Assembly (NCBI GenBank): GCA_035650215.1
Contig: DASRIC010000014.1
Span: 1-28,103, forward strand
Source: JACVRW01 sp035650215
Lineage (GTDB): Bacteria > Actinomycetota > Thermoleophilia > Solirubrobacterales > Thermoleophilaceae
Length of the DNA stretch: 28,103 bases
Reading direction: 5' to 3'
Positions within the stretch are counted from its first letter, which is position 1. Every line of letters begins with the position of its first letter. Positions 7,019 through 14,010 of this stretch are shown here, piece by piece. A program made the position numbers and the translations under genes. The notes beneath the pieces are model-generated. The model worked only from the letters and a program-made list of their open reading frames with translations. It was not told the origin of the DNA and did not search any database.

Positions 7019-8371
7019 GTGGTGAATCTCGAGACCCCGGAGGTGCGCTACGCGCGCAGCGGAGACGTGAGCATCGCCTACCAAACCGTGGGCGACGGCC
7101 CCGTCGACGTCGTGTTCGTCCCCTTCCTGATCAACCTGATCTGGGCCTGGGAGCAGCCGATATTCGTCGAGTTCTGCCGGCGCATGTCTGCCTTTTCGCG
7201 TCTGATCCTGCTCGACAAGCGCGGCACGGGCCTCTCCGACCGGCCGCGCGACATGCCCACCTTCGAGGCGCGGCTCGACGACATCCGCGCGGTGATGGAC
7301 GACGCCAGGTCGGAGCGCGCGGCGCTGCTCGGGGCCGGCTCGCCCGGCGGCCAGCTGTGCGCCGTCTTCGCGGCCACATACCCGGAGCGGGTGGCCGCGC
7401 TGATCCTCCACAACACCTGGCCGCGGGTGGTCAAATCGCCCGACTACCCGTTCGGCGAGCCGCTCGAGGAGTGGCACCGGCGCGTGCGCGAGACGCGCCT
7501 GCGCTGGGGCACGTTCGAGTACCAGCGCGAGGAGATGCGCAAGTACTTCCCGAGCTACGCGGACGACCCGGTATTCGAGCACTGGCACGTGAACCACGAG
7601 CGCCTGGCCGCCAGCCCGGGCGCGGCCGCCTGGTTCATGCGCGTGTTGATGGAGACCGACATCCGCGAGGTGCTCCCGGCGATCTCCGTGCCCACGCTGA
7701 TGATGTACAACGAGCGCTACCGCGACGGCTGCGTGCAGATGGCGGAGCGGATCCCGAACGCGGAGATGGTCGAGCTGAGCTCCCCCGACATCAGCACCTA
7801 CGCGGATCCCCGCGTCGGGGAGGAGGTGAAGCGCTTCCTCGCCGAGGGGCGCGTCGACTCGGCCCCCGAGCGCGTGCTCACGACCGTGCTGTTCACCGAC
7901 ATCGTGGACTCCACCTCGCGCGCGTCCGACCTCGGGGACCGGCGCTGGCGGGAGCTGCTCGGGGCGCACCACGCGACCGTGCGCGCCCAGATCGCCCGCT
8001 ACGGCGGCCGGGAGGTGCGCGGCACCGGCGACGGGTTCTTCGCGACGTTCGAGGGCCCCGCACGCGCGATCGCCGCCGCCCACGGCGCGCTGGCCGGCGT
8101 GGCGGATCTCGGGCTCGACCTGCGCGCGGGCGTGCATACCGGCGAGGTGGAGATCGTCGGCGGCAGGATGGAGGGCATCGCCGTGCACATCGGGGCGCGA
8201 ATCGCGGCCGACGCTCGACCCTGCGAGGTGCTCGTGTCGAGTATCGTGCGCGACCTGGCAGCCGGCTCCGGAATCGACTTCGAGGATCGCGGTACGCACG
8301 AGCTCAAGGGCGTTCCCGGAGCATGGCGGCTGTTTGCGGCTCGACTGAGCGAGCGCGCGCGTTTAGCGTAA
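7019..8371 (+). CDS. Class III adenylate/guanylate cyclase fused to an alpha/beta-hydrolase domain
   Basis: This 450-residue fusion has an alpha/beta-hydrolase fold at residues ~5-275 and a class III nucleotide cyclase domain at ~283-445 that would make cAMP or cGMP. In the cyclase, the metal-binding aspartates are visible as D294 in LFTDIVDST and D338 in GTGDGF. The transition-state Arg is kept as R394, and the usual Asn is H390 (AVHIGAR). Arg334 replaces the common substrate-selecting Lys. In the hydrolase, Ser108 (GAGSPGG) sits at the nucleophile elbow. The catalytic His expected in a DH motif is Ile258 (SSPDIS), and no clear acid is seen near MMYNERYRD. The hydrolase half is thus probably a sensor rather than an enzyme. 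The GTG at 7019 leaves a very short leader after the terminator. It is followed 8 bp later by a cNMP-binding gene. Confidence 0.9.
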   Translation: MVNLETPEVRYARSGDVSIAYQTVGDGPVDVVFVPFLINLIWAWEQPIFVEFCRRMSAFSRLILLDKRGTGLSDRPRDMPTFEARLDDIRAVMDDARSERAALLGAGSPGGQLCAVFAATYPERVAALILHNTWPRVVKSPDYPFGEPLEEWHRRVRETRLRWGTFEYQREEMRKYFPSYADDPVFEHWHVNHERLAASPGAAAWFMRVLMETDIREVLPAISVPTLMMYNERYRDGCVQMAERIPNAEMVELSSPDISTYADPRVGEEVKRFLAEGRVDSAPERVLTTVLFTDIVDSTSRASDLGDRRWRELLGAHHATVRAQIARYGGREVRGTGDGFFATFEGPARAIAAAHGALAGVADLGLDLRAGVHTGEVEIVGGRMEGIAVHIGARIAADARPCEVLVSSIVRDLAAGSGIDFEDRGTHELKGVPGAWRLFAARLSERARLA

Positions 8372-8379
8372 GGGGGTCT

Positions 8380-8814
8380 ATGAAGCTCTTCAGCCAGAAC
8401 ACGAAGGTCGAAGCCCTCAAGCGGGCGCCTCTGTTCCAGGGGCTCTCGAAGAAGGAGCTCCAGCATCTGGCCCGGGCGAGCGAGGACCTCGAAGTGCCGG
8501 CGGGCACCGTGCTCTGCAAGGAGGGTGAGGTCGGGCACGAGTTCTTCGTGATCGTCGAGGGCGAGGCGGAGATCACCCGCGGCGGCAAGAAGGTCACGCA
8601 GCGCGGCGGCGGGGAGTTCGTGGGCGAGATCGCACTGCTCGAGAAGACGCAGCGGATGGCGACCGTGACGGCCAAGACGCCGCTCCACGTGTTCGTGCTC
8701 ACCGGCGCGGACTTCAGGCGCCTCGTGGACAACAACCCGAGCGTCGAGCGCAAGGTCATGACCGCGCTCGCCCGCCGCCTGGTCGAGCTCACGGGTGATC
8801 CAACGCTGATGTAG
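8380..8814 (+). CDS. Single-domain cyclic-nucleotide-binding protein
   Basis: The 144-residue protein is one Crp/PKA-type cNMP-binding domain with no DNA-binding part. It starts LKRAPLFQGLSKKELQHLA, then VLCKEGEVGHEFFVIVEGEAEI. The phosphate-binding cassette GEIALLEKTQRMATV at 82-96 keeps both the ribose-contacting Glu83 and the phosphate-binding Arg92, so it probably binds cAMP or cGMP. The ATG at 8380 follows an AGGGGG run at 8371-8376, a close but plausible ribosome-binding site. It lies 8 bp after the cyclase gene and 4 bp before the MFS-cNMP gene, so all three are probably one operon. A role as a soluble cNMP receptor or buffer is an inference. Confidence 0.88.
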   Translation: MKLFSQNTKVEALKRAPLFQGLSKKELQHLARASEDLEVPAGTVLCKEGEVGHEFFVIVEGEAEITRGGKKVTQRGGGEFVGEIALLEKTQRMATVTAKTPLHVFVLTGADFRRLVDNNPSVERKVMTALARRLVELTGDPTLM

Positions 8815-8818
8815 CCGG

Positions 8819-10474
8819 GTGGCCGACTCGCAGGGGCGGGCGTCGTTCAAGCGGTCGCTCGGCGATGCGCTGGCCACCGCCGACCTCCGGCGCCTTCAGC
8901 TCGCCTGGACCGCGGCATCGGTAGGCGGCTGGGTCTTCTTCATCGTCCTCGCGGTGTACGCCTACAACGAGGGCGGCGCGGCCGCCGTGGGCGTGGCGGC
9001 GCTCGCGCGTATGGTGCCCGCCGGCCTGGCCGCTCCGCTCGCCGGGGTGGTGGTCGACCGGCGCTCGCGCCGCGAGGTGCTGATCCTCATCACCGCCGGG
9101 CGCGCGGTCCTCTTGGCCGGGATCGCCGCGGCGGTCGCGGCCGGCGCGCCGCTGGCGGTCGTGCTCGTGCTGAGCGCGCTGTTCACCGTGCTCCAGACCG
9201 CCCACCGGCCGGCGCAGGCCGCGCTCCTGCCTGGGCTCGCCGAGACCCCGCGCCAGATCGCCGCCTCGAACGCGGTGTGGACCGCCGTCGACAGCATCGG
9301 CTTCCTGCTCGGCGCCCTGCTCGCCGGCGTGCTCGTGGGCGCCGCCGGCACCGAGACGGGATTCCTCGTCACGGCGGGGCTGCTCGCGATCGCCACCTGG
9401 CCGCTGGCGCGCATCCCGCGCGACCCGGTGCCCGACTACCGCGAGCACGAGGACGAGGAGGGCCCGCTCGAGGAGCTCGCCTCGGGCTTTCGGACGGTGG
9501 TGGGGGACCCGAGCCTGCGGCTGCTGGTCGGGGTGCTCTCGTGCTCGACCTTCGTCGAGGGCGCCGTGGACGTGCTCGTGGTGCTGGTGGCAATCGAGCT
9601 GCTCGACCTCGGCGACTCCGGGGTGGGCTGGCTGAACAGCGCCTGGGCGTTCGGGGGGATCGTGGGCGGCGCGGCCGCGATCTCGCTGCTCGGCAGGGGC
9701 CGGCTCGCGGCCGGCCTGGCCGGAGGCTGCCTGCTCGTAGGCGTGCCGCTGCTGCTCGTGGCGGCATTGCCCGAGGTGGCGATGGCGGTGGCGATGCTCG
9801 TGGTGCTCGGCGTGGGCTACTCGCTGATCGAGACGGCCGGGCTCACGCTGCTCCAGCGGCTCACCTCGGACGACGTGCTCGGGCGCGCGTTCGCGGTGGT
9901 GGAGAGCAGCTACTGGCTCACCACCGGCGCGGGGGCGATGGCCGCCCCGGCGATCGTCGGGCTGTTCGGGGTGCGCGGCGCGCTCGCGGCGATCGGCCTC
10001 TGCCTGCCCGTGGTCGTGGCGCTGCGCTGGGTGGGGCTCGCGCGCTTCGAGGCGGGCGCGGCCATCCCGGAGGCCGCCTTCGCGCTGCTGCGGAGCGTGC
10101 CGCTGTTTGCGCCGCTGTCCCTCGGGACGCTCGAGAACGTGTCCCGCCGGCTCGACGAGGTCGAGGTGAGCGCCGGGCACGCGGTGGTGCGCGAGGGCGA
10201 GCCGGGCGAGCGCTTCTACGTGATCGCCGAGGGTGAGTTCGAGGCCTCCAACTCGCGCGGCACGTTCCCGCTGCTCGGGGAGGGCGACGTGTTCGGCGAG
10301 ATCGCCCTGCTGCGCGACATCCCGCGCACCGCCACGGTCACGGCGCGCACCGACGGCCTGCTCTATGCGCTCGACCGCGAGTCGTTTCTCGCCGCCGTGG
10401 CCGGCCACCGCTTCGCGTCCCGCAGCGCGGACTCGATGGTCCACGAACGGACCGAGCGCACCCCGGTCAGCTGA
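8819..10474 (+). CDS. MFS transporter with C-terminal cyclic-nucleotide-binding domain
   Basis: The 551-residue fusion has a major facilitator membrane part at residues ~15-415, with 10-12 hydrophobic helices and a DRRSRRE loop between helices 2 and 3 (MFS motif A-like). A cNMP-binding domain follows at ~420-545 (LLRSVPLFAPLSLGTLENVSR, then VVREGEPGERFYVIAEGE). Its cassette GEIALLRDIPRTATV keeps the Glu and Arg needed for cyclic nucleotide binding. The transport half most resembles drug/proton antiporters of the enterobactin-exporter or macrolide-efflux type; the substrate is unknown. The GTG start at 8819 is 4 bp after the upstream stop. It overlaps the convergent sigma gene by 8 bp at the 3' end. 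The arrangement suggests transport gated by the nucleotide made by the first gene of the cassette. Confidence 0.9.
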   Translation: MADSQGRASFKRSLGDALATADLRRLQLAWTAASVGGWVFFIVLAVYAYNEGGAAAVGVAALARMVPAGLAAPLAGVVVDRRSRREVLILITAGRAVLLAGIAAAVAAGAPLAVVLVLSALFTVLQTAHRPAQAALLPGLAETPRQIAASNAVWTAVDSIGFLLGALLAGVLVGAAGTETGFLVTAGLLAIATWPLARIPRDPVPDYREHEDEEGPLEELASGFRTVVGDPSLRLLVGVLSCSTFVEGAVDVLVVLVAIELLDLGDSGVGWLNSAWAFGGIVGGAAAISLLGRGRLAAGLAGGCLLVGVPLLLVAALPEVAMAVAMLVVLGVGYSLIETAGLTLLQRLTSDDVLGRAFAVVESSYWLTTGAGAMAAPAIVGLFGVRGALAAIGLCLPVVVALRWVGLARFEAGAAIPEAAFALLRSVPLFAPLSLGTLENVSRRLDEVEVSAGHAVVREGEPGERFYVIAEGEFEASNSRGTFPLLGEGDVFGEIALLRDIPRTATVTARTDGLLYALDRESFLAAVAGHRFASRSADSMVHERTERTPVS

Positions 10475-11507
10475 GCGAGTCCGGCAGCCCGAAGCGCGGA
10501 AACAGCTGCGGGGTCACGAACCCGGTGATCTCGCCGATGCGAGGGCCGTCGAGCGAGAGCACCTGGAGCGCGTAGGGCCGGTACGCGCCGCGCTCGGCGT
10601 CGTAGTTGTAGGCCGCGTAGGCGAGCTGCCCGCTCGCGTGCGCGGGAAGCAGGCGCACGCGGCGCTCGCCCGACTCGAAGCGCTCGCGGTCGCGCGCCCA
10701 GCGCTTGGCGAACGCCCAGTCGCGCAGGAACACCGCGATCGCGTCCCGGCCGCTGTACCAGGTGGCCATCGGCGGCATCATCACCGTGGCCTCCTCGGTG
10801 AGCATCGAGACCACGCCGTCCACGTCGCCGCGCTCCCAGGCCTCCACGTAGCGGCTCACCAGCTCGCGCAGCTCGTCGTCGTCGAGCGAGCGCAGGGTGG
10901 CCTGCTGGCTCCGCTCCGGCAGCCGCTCGTCCAGGGACGCGCGGGCGCGCTGGAGCGCGCTGTTCACCGACGCCGTGGTGGTGTCGAGCGTGTCGGCCAC
11001 CTCGCGGGCCGAGAAGCCGAGCACCTCGCGCATGATCAGCACGGCGCGCTGGCGGGCGGGGAGGTGCTGGAGCGCGGCGACGAAGGCGAGCTCCACGCTC
11101 TCGAGCTGCTCGTAGCGCGCGTCCGGGGACAGGCGCCCCTCGTCGAGGCCGAGCTCCTCGCTCGGATAGGGCTCGACCCAGACGGACTCGACGAGCGGCG
11201 TGCCGGGGCCGTCGTGCGGGTCGGCCGCCGGCGAGTGGTCGAGGGCCAGCATCCGCTTCGGACGCCGCGCCGCGAGGTCGAGGCAGGTGTTGGTGGCGAT
11301 CCGGTAGAGCCAGCTGCGCAGGGAGCTACGGCCCTCGAAGCGCGACAGCCCGCGCCAGGCGCGCAGGAGCGCGTCCTGCAGGGCGTCGTCGGCGTCGTGA
11401 ATCGAGCCGAGCATCCGGTAGCAGTGGGCGTGCAGCTCGCGCCGGTGCGGCTCCACGAGCCGCCGGTAGGCGGCCTCGTCGTTCGCACCTGCGGCGGCGG
11501 TGGTCAT
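10467..11507 (-). CDS. ECF sigma factor with C-terminal SnoaL-like domain (SigG-like)
   Basis: The 346-residue protein has ECF sigma region 2 at residues ~13-80 (HCYRMLGSIHDADDALQDALLRAW, then SLRSWLYRIATNTCLD) and region 4 at ~135-190 (LQHLPARQRAVLIMREVLGFSAREVADTL, then SVNSALQRAR). An NTF2/SnoaL-like tail at ~205-335 replaces a separate anti-sigma factor. In such families the tail is thought to regulate the sigma activity. The layout matches the large actinobacterial sigma-70 group that includes mycobacterial SigG. No anti-sigma gene is adjacent. The ATG at 11507 is the second half of a perfect inverted repeat that holds the promoter. The upstream c-di-GMP cyclase gene ends 55 bp before it. 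The target genes are unknown. Confidence 0.92.
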   Translation of the reverse strand: MTTAAAGANDEAAYRRLVEPHRRELHAHCYRMLGSIHDADDALQDALLRAWRGLSRFEGRSSLRSWLYRIATNTCLDLAARRPKRMLALDHSPAADPHDGPGTPLVESVWVEPYPSEELGLDEGRLSPDARYEQLESVELAFVAALQHLPARQRAVLIMREVLGFSAREVADTLDTTTASVNSALQRARASLDERLPERSQQATLRSLDDDELRELVSRYVEAWERGDVDGVVSMLTEEATVMMPPMATWYSGRDAIAVFLRDWAFAKRWARDRERFESGERRVRLLPAHASGQLAYAAYNYDAERGAYRPYALQVLSLDGPRIGEITGFVTPQLFPRFGLPDSLS

Positions 11508-11552
11508 GAACGTCCCGGAGTATGCGCTATACGGGGTGGTCCGGGACGTTCA
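11507..11552 (-). promoter_or_regulatory. Sigma-gene promoter inside a perfect 12-bp inverted repeat
   Basis: On the minus strand, TTGAAC (11553-11548) and TATAGC (11531-11526) are 16 bp apart and form a plausible -35/-10 pair for the sigma gene. The same region is bounded by an inverted repeat: TGAACGTCCCGG at 11507-11518 and CCGGGACGTTCA at 11541-11552, 22 bp apart. One arm covers the -35 and the other runs into the start codon. The core GTATAGCGCATAC is itself an imperfect palindrome. The repeat is seen directly. A role as operator or as a start-masking RNA hairpin is inferred. Confidence 0.6.
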
Positions 11553-11562
11553 ATGCGCGGGG

Positions 11563-13047
11563 CTACGCCTGTGTGCCCGCCAGCGTGACCGGCACGAGGT
11601 GCACGTCGCTGCCCGAGCCGCGCTTGGCCCGGTAGGCGGCGGCGTCGGCGGCGCGCACGAGCGCGTCCGGCTCCGGCGGGTCGGCCTCGGAGAAGGCGAT
11701 GCCCACGCTCGCGGAGAAGCGATGCTCCACGTCGCCGGCGTGGATCGGGAGCCGGGCCGCGGCGGCCAGCCGCTCGCCGAGCGCGAGCGCCTGGGCGGTG
11801 GTCACGCTCTCGCAGATCACCACGAACTCGTCACCGCCGAGCCGCGCGACGGTGTCGCTCGGCCGCACCGCGTCCTCCAGTACGTGTCCGAACGCGGCCA
11901 GCACGGCGTCGCCGGCGGCGTGGCCGTGCTCGTCATTCACCGACTTGAAGTCGTCGAGGTCCACGTAGAGGACGGCGATCCCTGCGCCCGAGCGCCGCGC
12001 GCGGGCCACCGCCTGGGTGAGCCGGTCGTGGCAGAGCGTGCGGTTGGCGAGCCCGGTGAGCGGATCGTGCAGGGCCTGGTGGCGCAGGCGGTCGTCCATG
12101 CGCCGCCGCGCCTCGGCGGTGGCAAGCACGTTTGCCACCGCCTGGAGGAAGTCCCCGTCTTCACGGTCGAAGGCCCCCTCCGCGCGCGAGTACACGGCCA
12201 GTGCGCCGAAGTCGTCGTCGCCCGAGGACACCGGCACGGCGAGCCCGGACCGGATCCCGGCGCGGTGGAGCTCGGTCTCCGCGTCGCCGGCGGGCTCGCT
12301 CGCCGCCGCGCGCGGCGCGAGCGGCACCGGCGCGTGCGCCACGAGCGCCGAGCGCCCGTGCTCGGCGGCGTCGACCGCGAGCAGCGCCGCGGGGTCGCCC
12401 GTGGCCGCGCATACCGCCCGCGGGCGCAGCTCCTGACCGGCGATCGCCTCGAACACCTGGGCCAGCTCGACCTCCATCGTGCGCACCACGGCCTCGGCGA
12501 CCTGCGTGCAGAGCTCGGCGGGGTCGGCCCCCGCGAGCGCGCGCTCGCCCAGCGAGGCCACCACGGCGTGCTCCGCAGCGCGGCGGCGCAGCCGCGCCTC
12601 GGCGGCCAGGCGGGCGGAGATGTCGCGCCCGACCGCCAGCATCAGCACGCCCGACTCGGTCTCGACGCTGCCCCAGCTCATCTCGCCGACGAACTCGCTG
12701 CCGTCCTTGCGGAGCCCGCGGGCGGCCCGCGCGTAGCGGAGCCCCTGCGGGTGGTCTACGTACTCGCTGATCGTGCGCAGGTAGCTGTCGCGCAGCCGCT
12801 CGGGCCAGAGCACCGGCACCGGCTGGCCGACCAGCTCGCCGTGCTCGTATCCGAACAGCTCCTCCGCCCGCTCGTTCACGAAGTCGATCGTGCCGTCGGG
12901 CCGCATGGCCACCACGGCGTCCGGCAGGCCCTCGAGCACGGCGCGCAGGGCCACCGCGTCGCGCGGCATGTTGGTGTCAACGGGGTCGGCGGGCGCCTTC
13001 ACGAGCGCCGTGACCAGCTTCGCGGCCAGCTCACGTGGGGGGACCAT
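11563..13047 (-). CDS. PAS-GAF-GGDEF diguanylate cyclase
   Basis: This 494-residue cytosolic protein makes the second messenger c-di-GMP. A PAS domain lies at residues ~32-148 (LEGLPDAVVAMRPDGTIDFVN, with FGYEHGELVGQPV), a GAF-like sensor at ~150-315, and a GGDEF domain at ~325-485 (HDPLTGLANR, then YVDLDDFKSVND). The GGDEF signature at 404-408 is intact and RPSD at 395-398 is a product-inhibition I-site, so it should be active and feedback-controlled. The start is uncertain: ATG at 13047 overlaps the end of the DUF5317 gene by 49 bp, while ATG at 12969 would remove the overlap and still keep the PAS domain. Neither has a clear ribosome-binding site. The signal sensed is unknown; PAS and GAF suggest redox or a small ligand. 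Confidence 0.9.
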   Translation of the reverse strand: MVPPRELAAKLVTALVKAPADPVDTNMPRDAVALRAVLEGLPDAVVAMRPDGTIDFVNERAEELFGYEHGELVGQPVPVLWPERLRDSYLRTISEYVDHPQGLRYARAARGLRKDGSEFVGEMSWGSVETESGVLMLAVGRDISARLAAEARLRRRAAEHAVVASLGERALAGADPAELCTQVAEAVVRTMEVELAQVFEAIAGQELRPRAVCAATGDPAALLAVDAAEHGRSALVAHAPVPLAPRAAASEPAGDAETELHRAGIRSGLAVPVSSGDDDFGALAVYSRAEGAFDREDGDFLQAVANVLATAEARRRMDDRLRHQALHDPLTGLANRTLCHDRLTQAVARARRSGAGIAVLYVDLDDFKSVNDEHGHAAGDAVLAAFGHVLEDAVRPSDTVARLGGDEFVVICESVTTAQALALGERLAAAARLPIHAGDVEHRFSASVGIAFSEADPPEPDALVRAADAAAYRAKRGSGSDVHLVPVTLAGTQA

Positions 13048-13616
13048 CGGGGGTCTCTACCCGAGGATAGATGGGGCGCGGTCGGAAATGCCAGGCGTGA
13101 GCCGGTGAGCGCGTGCAGCACAAGGAAGGCGCCCACGAGCATCAATGCGTCGCCCGCGCTGAAGACGTTGGCTCCCGGCCAGCCGGCGGGGATCGCGAAC
13201 ACGTCGCCGAGGAAGGCCAGGCTGGCTCCCTCGACCACGTCGGAGTTCGCGAACTCGCCCGACTGAGCCACGAGCCCGGCGCTCTCGAGGGCCCCTTCCG
13301 ACGCCGGCATCACGCCGCCGTTCGCCACGATCGCCACCAGGTTGAGCGCGCCCCCGAGCACCACGATCCAGAGCAAACGCAGTTCGCTGAGATTGCGCAG
13401 CGCGCACGCGCCCACGAGCGCGTACGAGCCGAGGTGCGCGATGCGGTGGGCGGCGGTGTCGCCCTCGGGGATCACGGTGACGATCAGCACCTGCAGGGCG
13501 AAGGCAAGCACGGCCAGCCACAGCCAATGCACGCGGACGTCGGCCAGCCGGTCGAGCCGCCCGCCGGCGAGCGGGACGGTGATCACGACGATCAGAAATG
13601 CCAAGGCGAGAGTCAT
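12999..13616 (-). CDS. DUF5317 membrane protein
   Basis: The ~205-residue integral membrane protein has five to six hydrophobic helices. It starts MTLALAFLIVVITVPLAGGR and contains a conserved-looking polar motif between helices, IVANGGVMPASEGAL, and later FLGDVFAIPAGWPG followed by FSAGDALMLVGAF. This pattern fits the actinobacterial DUF5317 family, whose function is not known. The ATG at 13616 is chosen because upstream codons in the frame encode a non-hydrophobic Arg/Trp-rich stretch. The C terminus overlaps the start of the diguanylate cyclase gene by up to 49 bp, so the two are probably co-expressed. It is the first gene of the minus-strand cluster and is preceded by a GC-rich structured region. 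Confidence 0.8.
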   Translation of the reverse strand: MTLALAFLIVVITVPLAGGRLDRLADVRVHWLWLAVLAFALQVLIVTVIPEGDTAAHRIAHLGSYALVGACALRNLSELRLLWIVVLGGALNLVAIVANGGVMPASEGALESAGLVAQSGEFANSDVVEGASLAFLGDVFAIPAGWPGANVFSAGDALMLVGAFLVLHALTGSRLAFPTAPHLSSGRDPRWSPHVSWPRSWSRRS

Positions 13617-13624
13617 GGGGGCAG

Positions 13625-13790
13625 CGACCTGAGCTAGCCATCGGCATCCCGGCCGGCCGGCTTGACCGGCTCGCCGCCGCTGGACGCATGTCCATCGACC
13701 AAATGTCCAGCATTCCGACGGTCGCCTCTCAAGTCTTGGCCGCCGCGACCGAAGGACGGGGGGAGGCCGGAAGTCGCCGGCCGTCCCAAC
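13625..13790 (+). promoter_or_regulatory. Structured non-coding leader between divergent genes
   Basis: This stretch holds no gene but several inverted repeats. The seen pairs are CTGGAC (13680-13685) with GTCCAG (13705-13710), GGTCGC (13720-13725) with GCGACC (13745-13750), and GGCCGG (13765-13770) with CCGGCC (13777-13782). A self-complementary CCGGCCGGCCGG lies near 13649-13660. It could be the 5' leader of the small ORF at 13807 (plus) or of DUF5317 (minus). No riboswitch class could be matched with confidence. Confidence 0.45.
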
Positions 13791-13806
13791 CCACCAGGAG
13801 GCAAAG

Positions 13807-13926
13807 ATGCCCTCGAAGCTCCGTCGTACTTCCAGCGCCCTCAAGTTCCGGGCTTACCGTTCTGCCGTCACCCTCGCCGGCCTGCTTGTCCTCCTCGAGG
13901 CGCTGGGCGCGCCCCGTAAGCTGTAA
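13807..13926 (+). CDS. Small ORF of 39 residues with an ideal ribosome-binding site
   Basis: This gene is too short for routine calling. AGGAGG at 13796-13801 sits five bases before the ATG, the best Shine-Dalgarno in this part of the window, and the frame closes with TAA at 13924. The product starts with a basic segment (MPSKLRRTSSALKFRAYRSA) followed by a hydrophobic stretch (VTLAGLLVLLEALGA) and a basic PRKL end. It is thus a possible short membrane-associated or amphipathic peptide. It lies between a structured leader and the GGDEF-EAL gene and could be the first cistron of that unit. I do not recognise a family. Codon use is less GC3-biased than in the neighbours, so the call rests mainly on the ribosome-binding site and the peptide's character. 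Confidence 0.5.
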   Translation: MPSKLRRTSSALKFRAYRSAVTLAGLLVLLEALGAPRKL

Positions 13927-14010
13927 TCACGGTCGTCCCCTGGGCCGCTCGGGCGAGCGGCGGCCGGCCAGCCCGGCAAGTTGCCTAGGTGGTCCGCCGC
14001 CGCTCGTCCA

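Noticed and set aside
8789..10444. Minus-strand open frame of ~551 codons opposite the MFS-cNMP gene
   Set aside because: Composition is Arg/Gly/His-rich with no domain, as expected from the complement of a GC-rich gene.
13641..13680. Class I c-di-GMP riboswitch on the minus strand
   Set aside because: Some core-like bases are present, but the GNRA loop, its receptor and the second helix could not be found, so it is not listed as a riboswitch.
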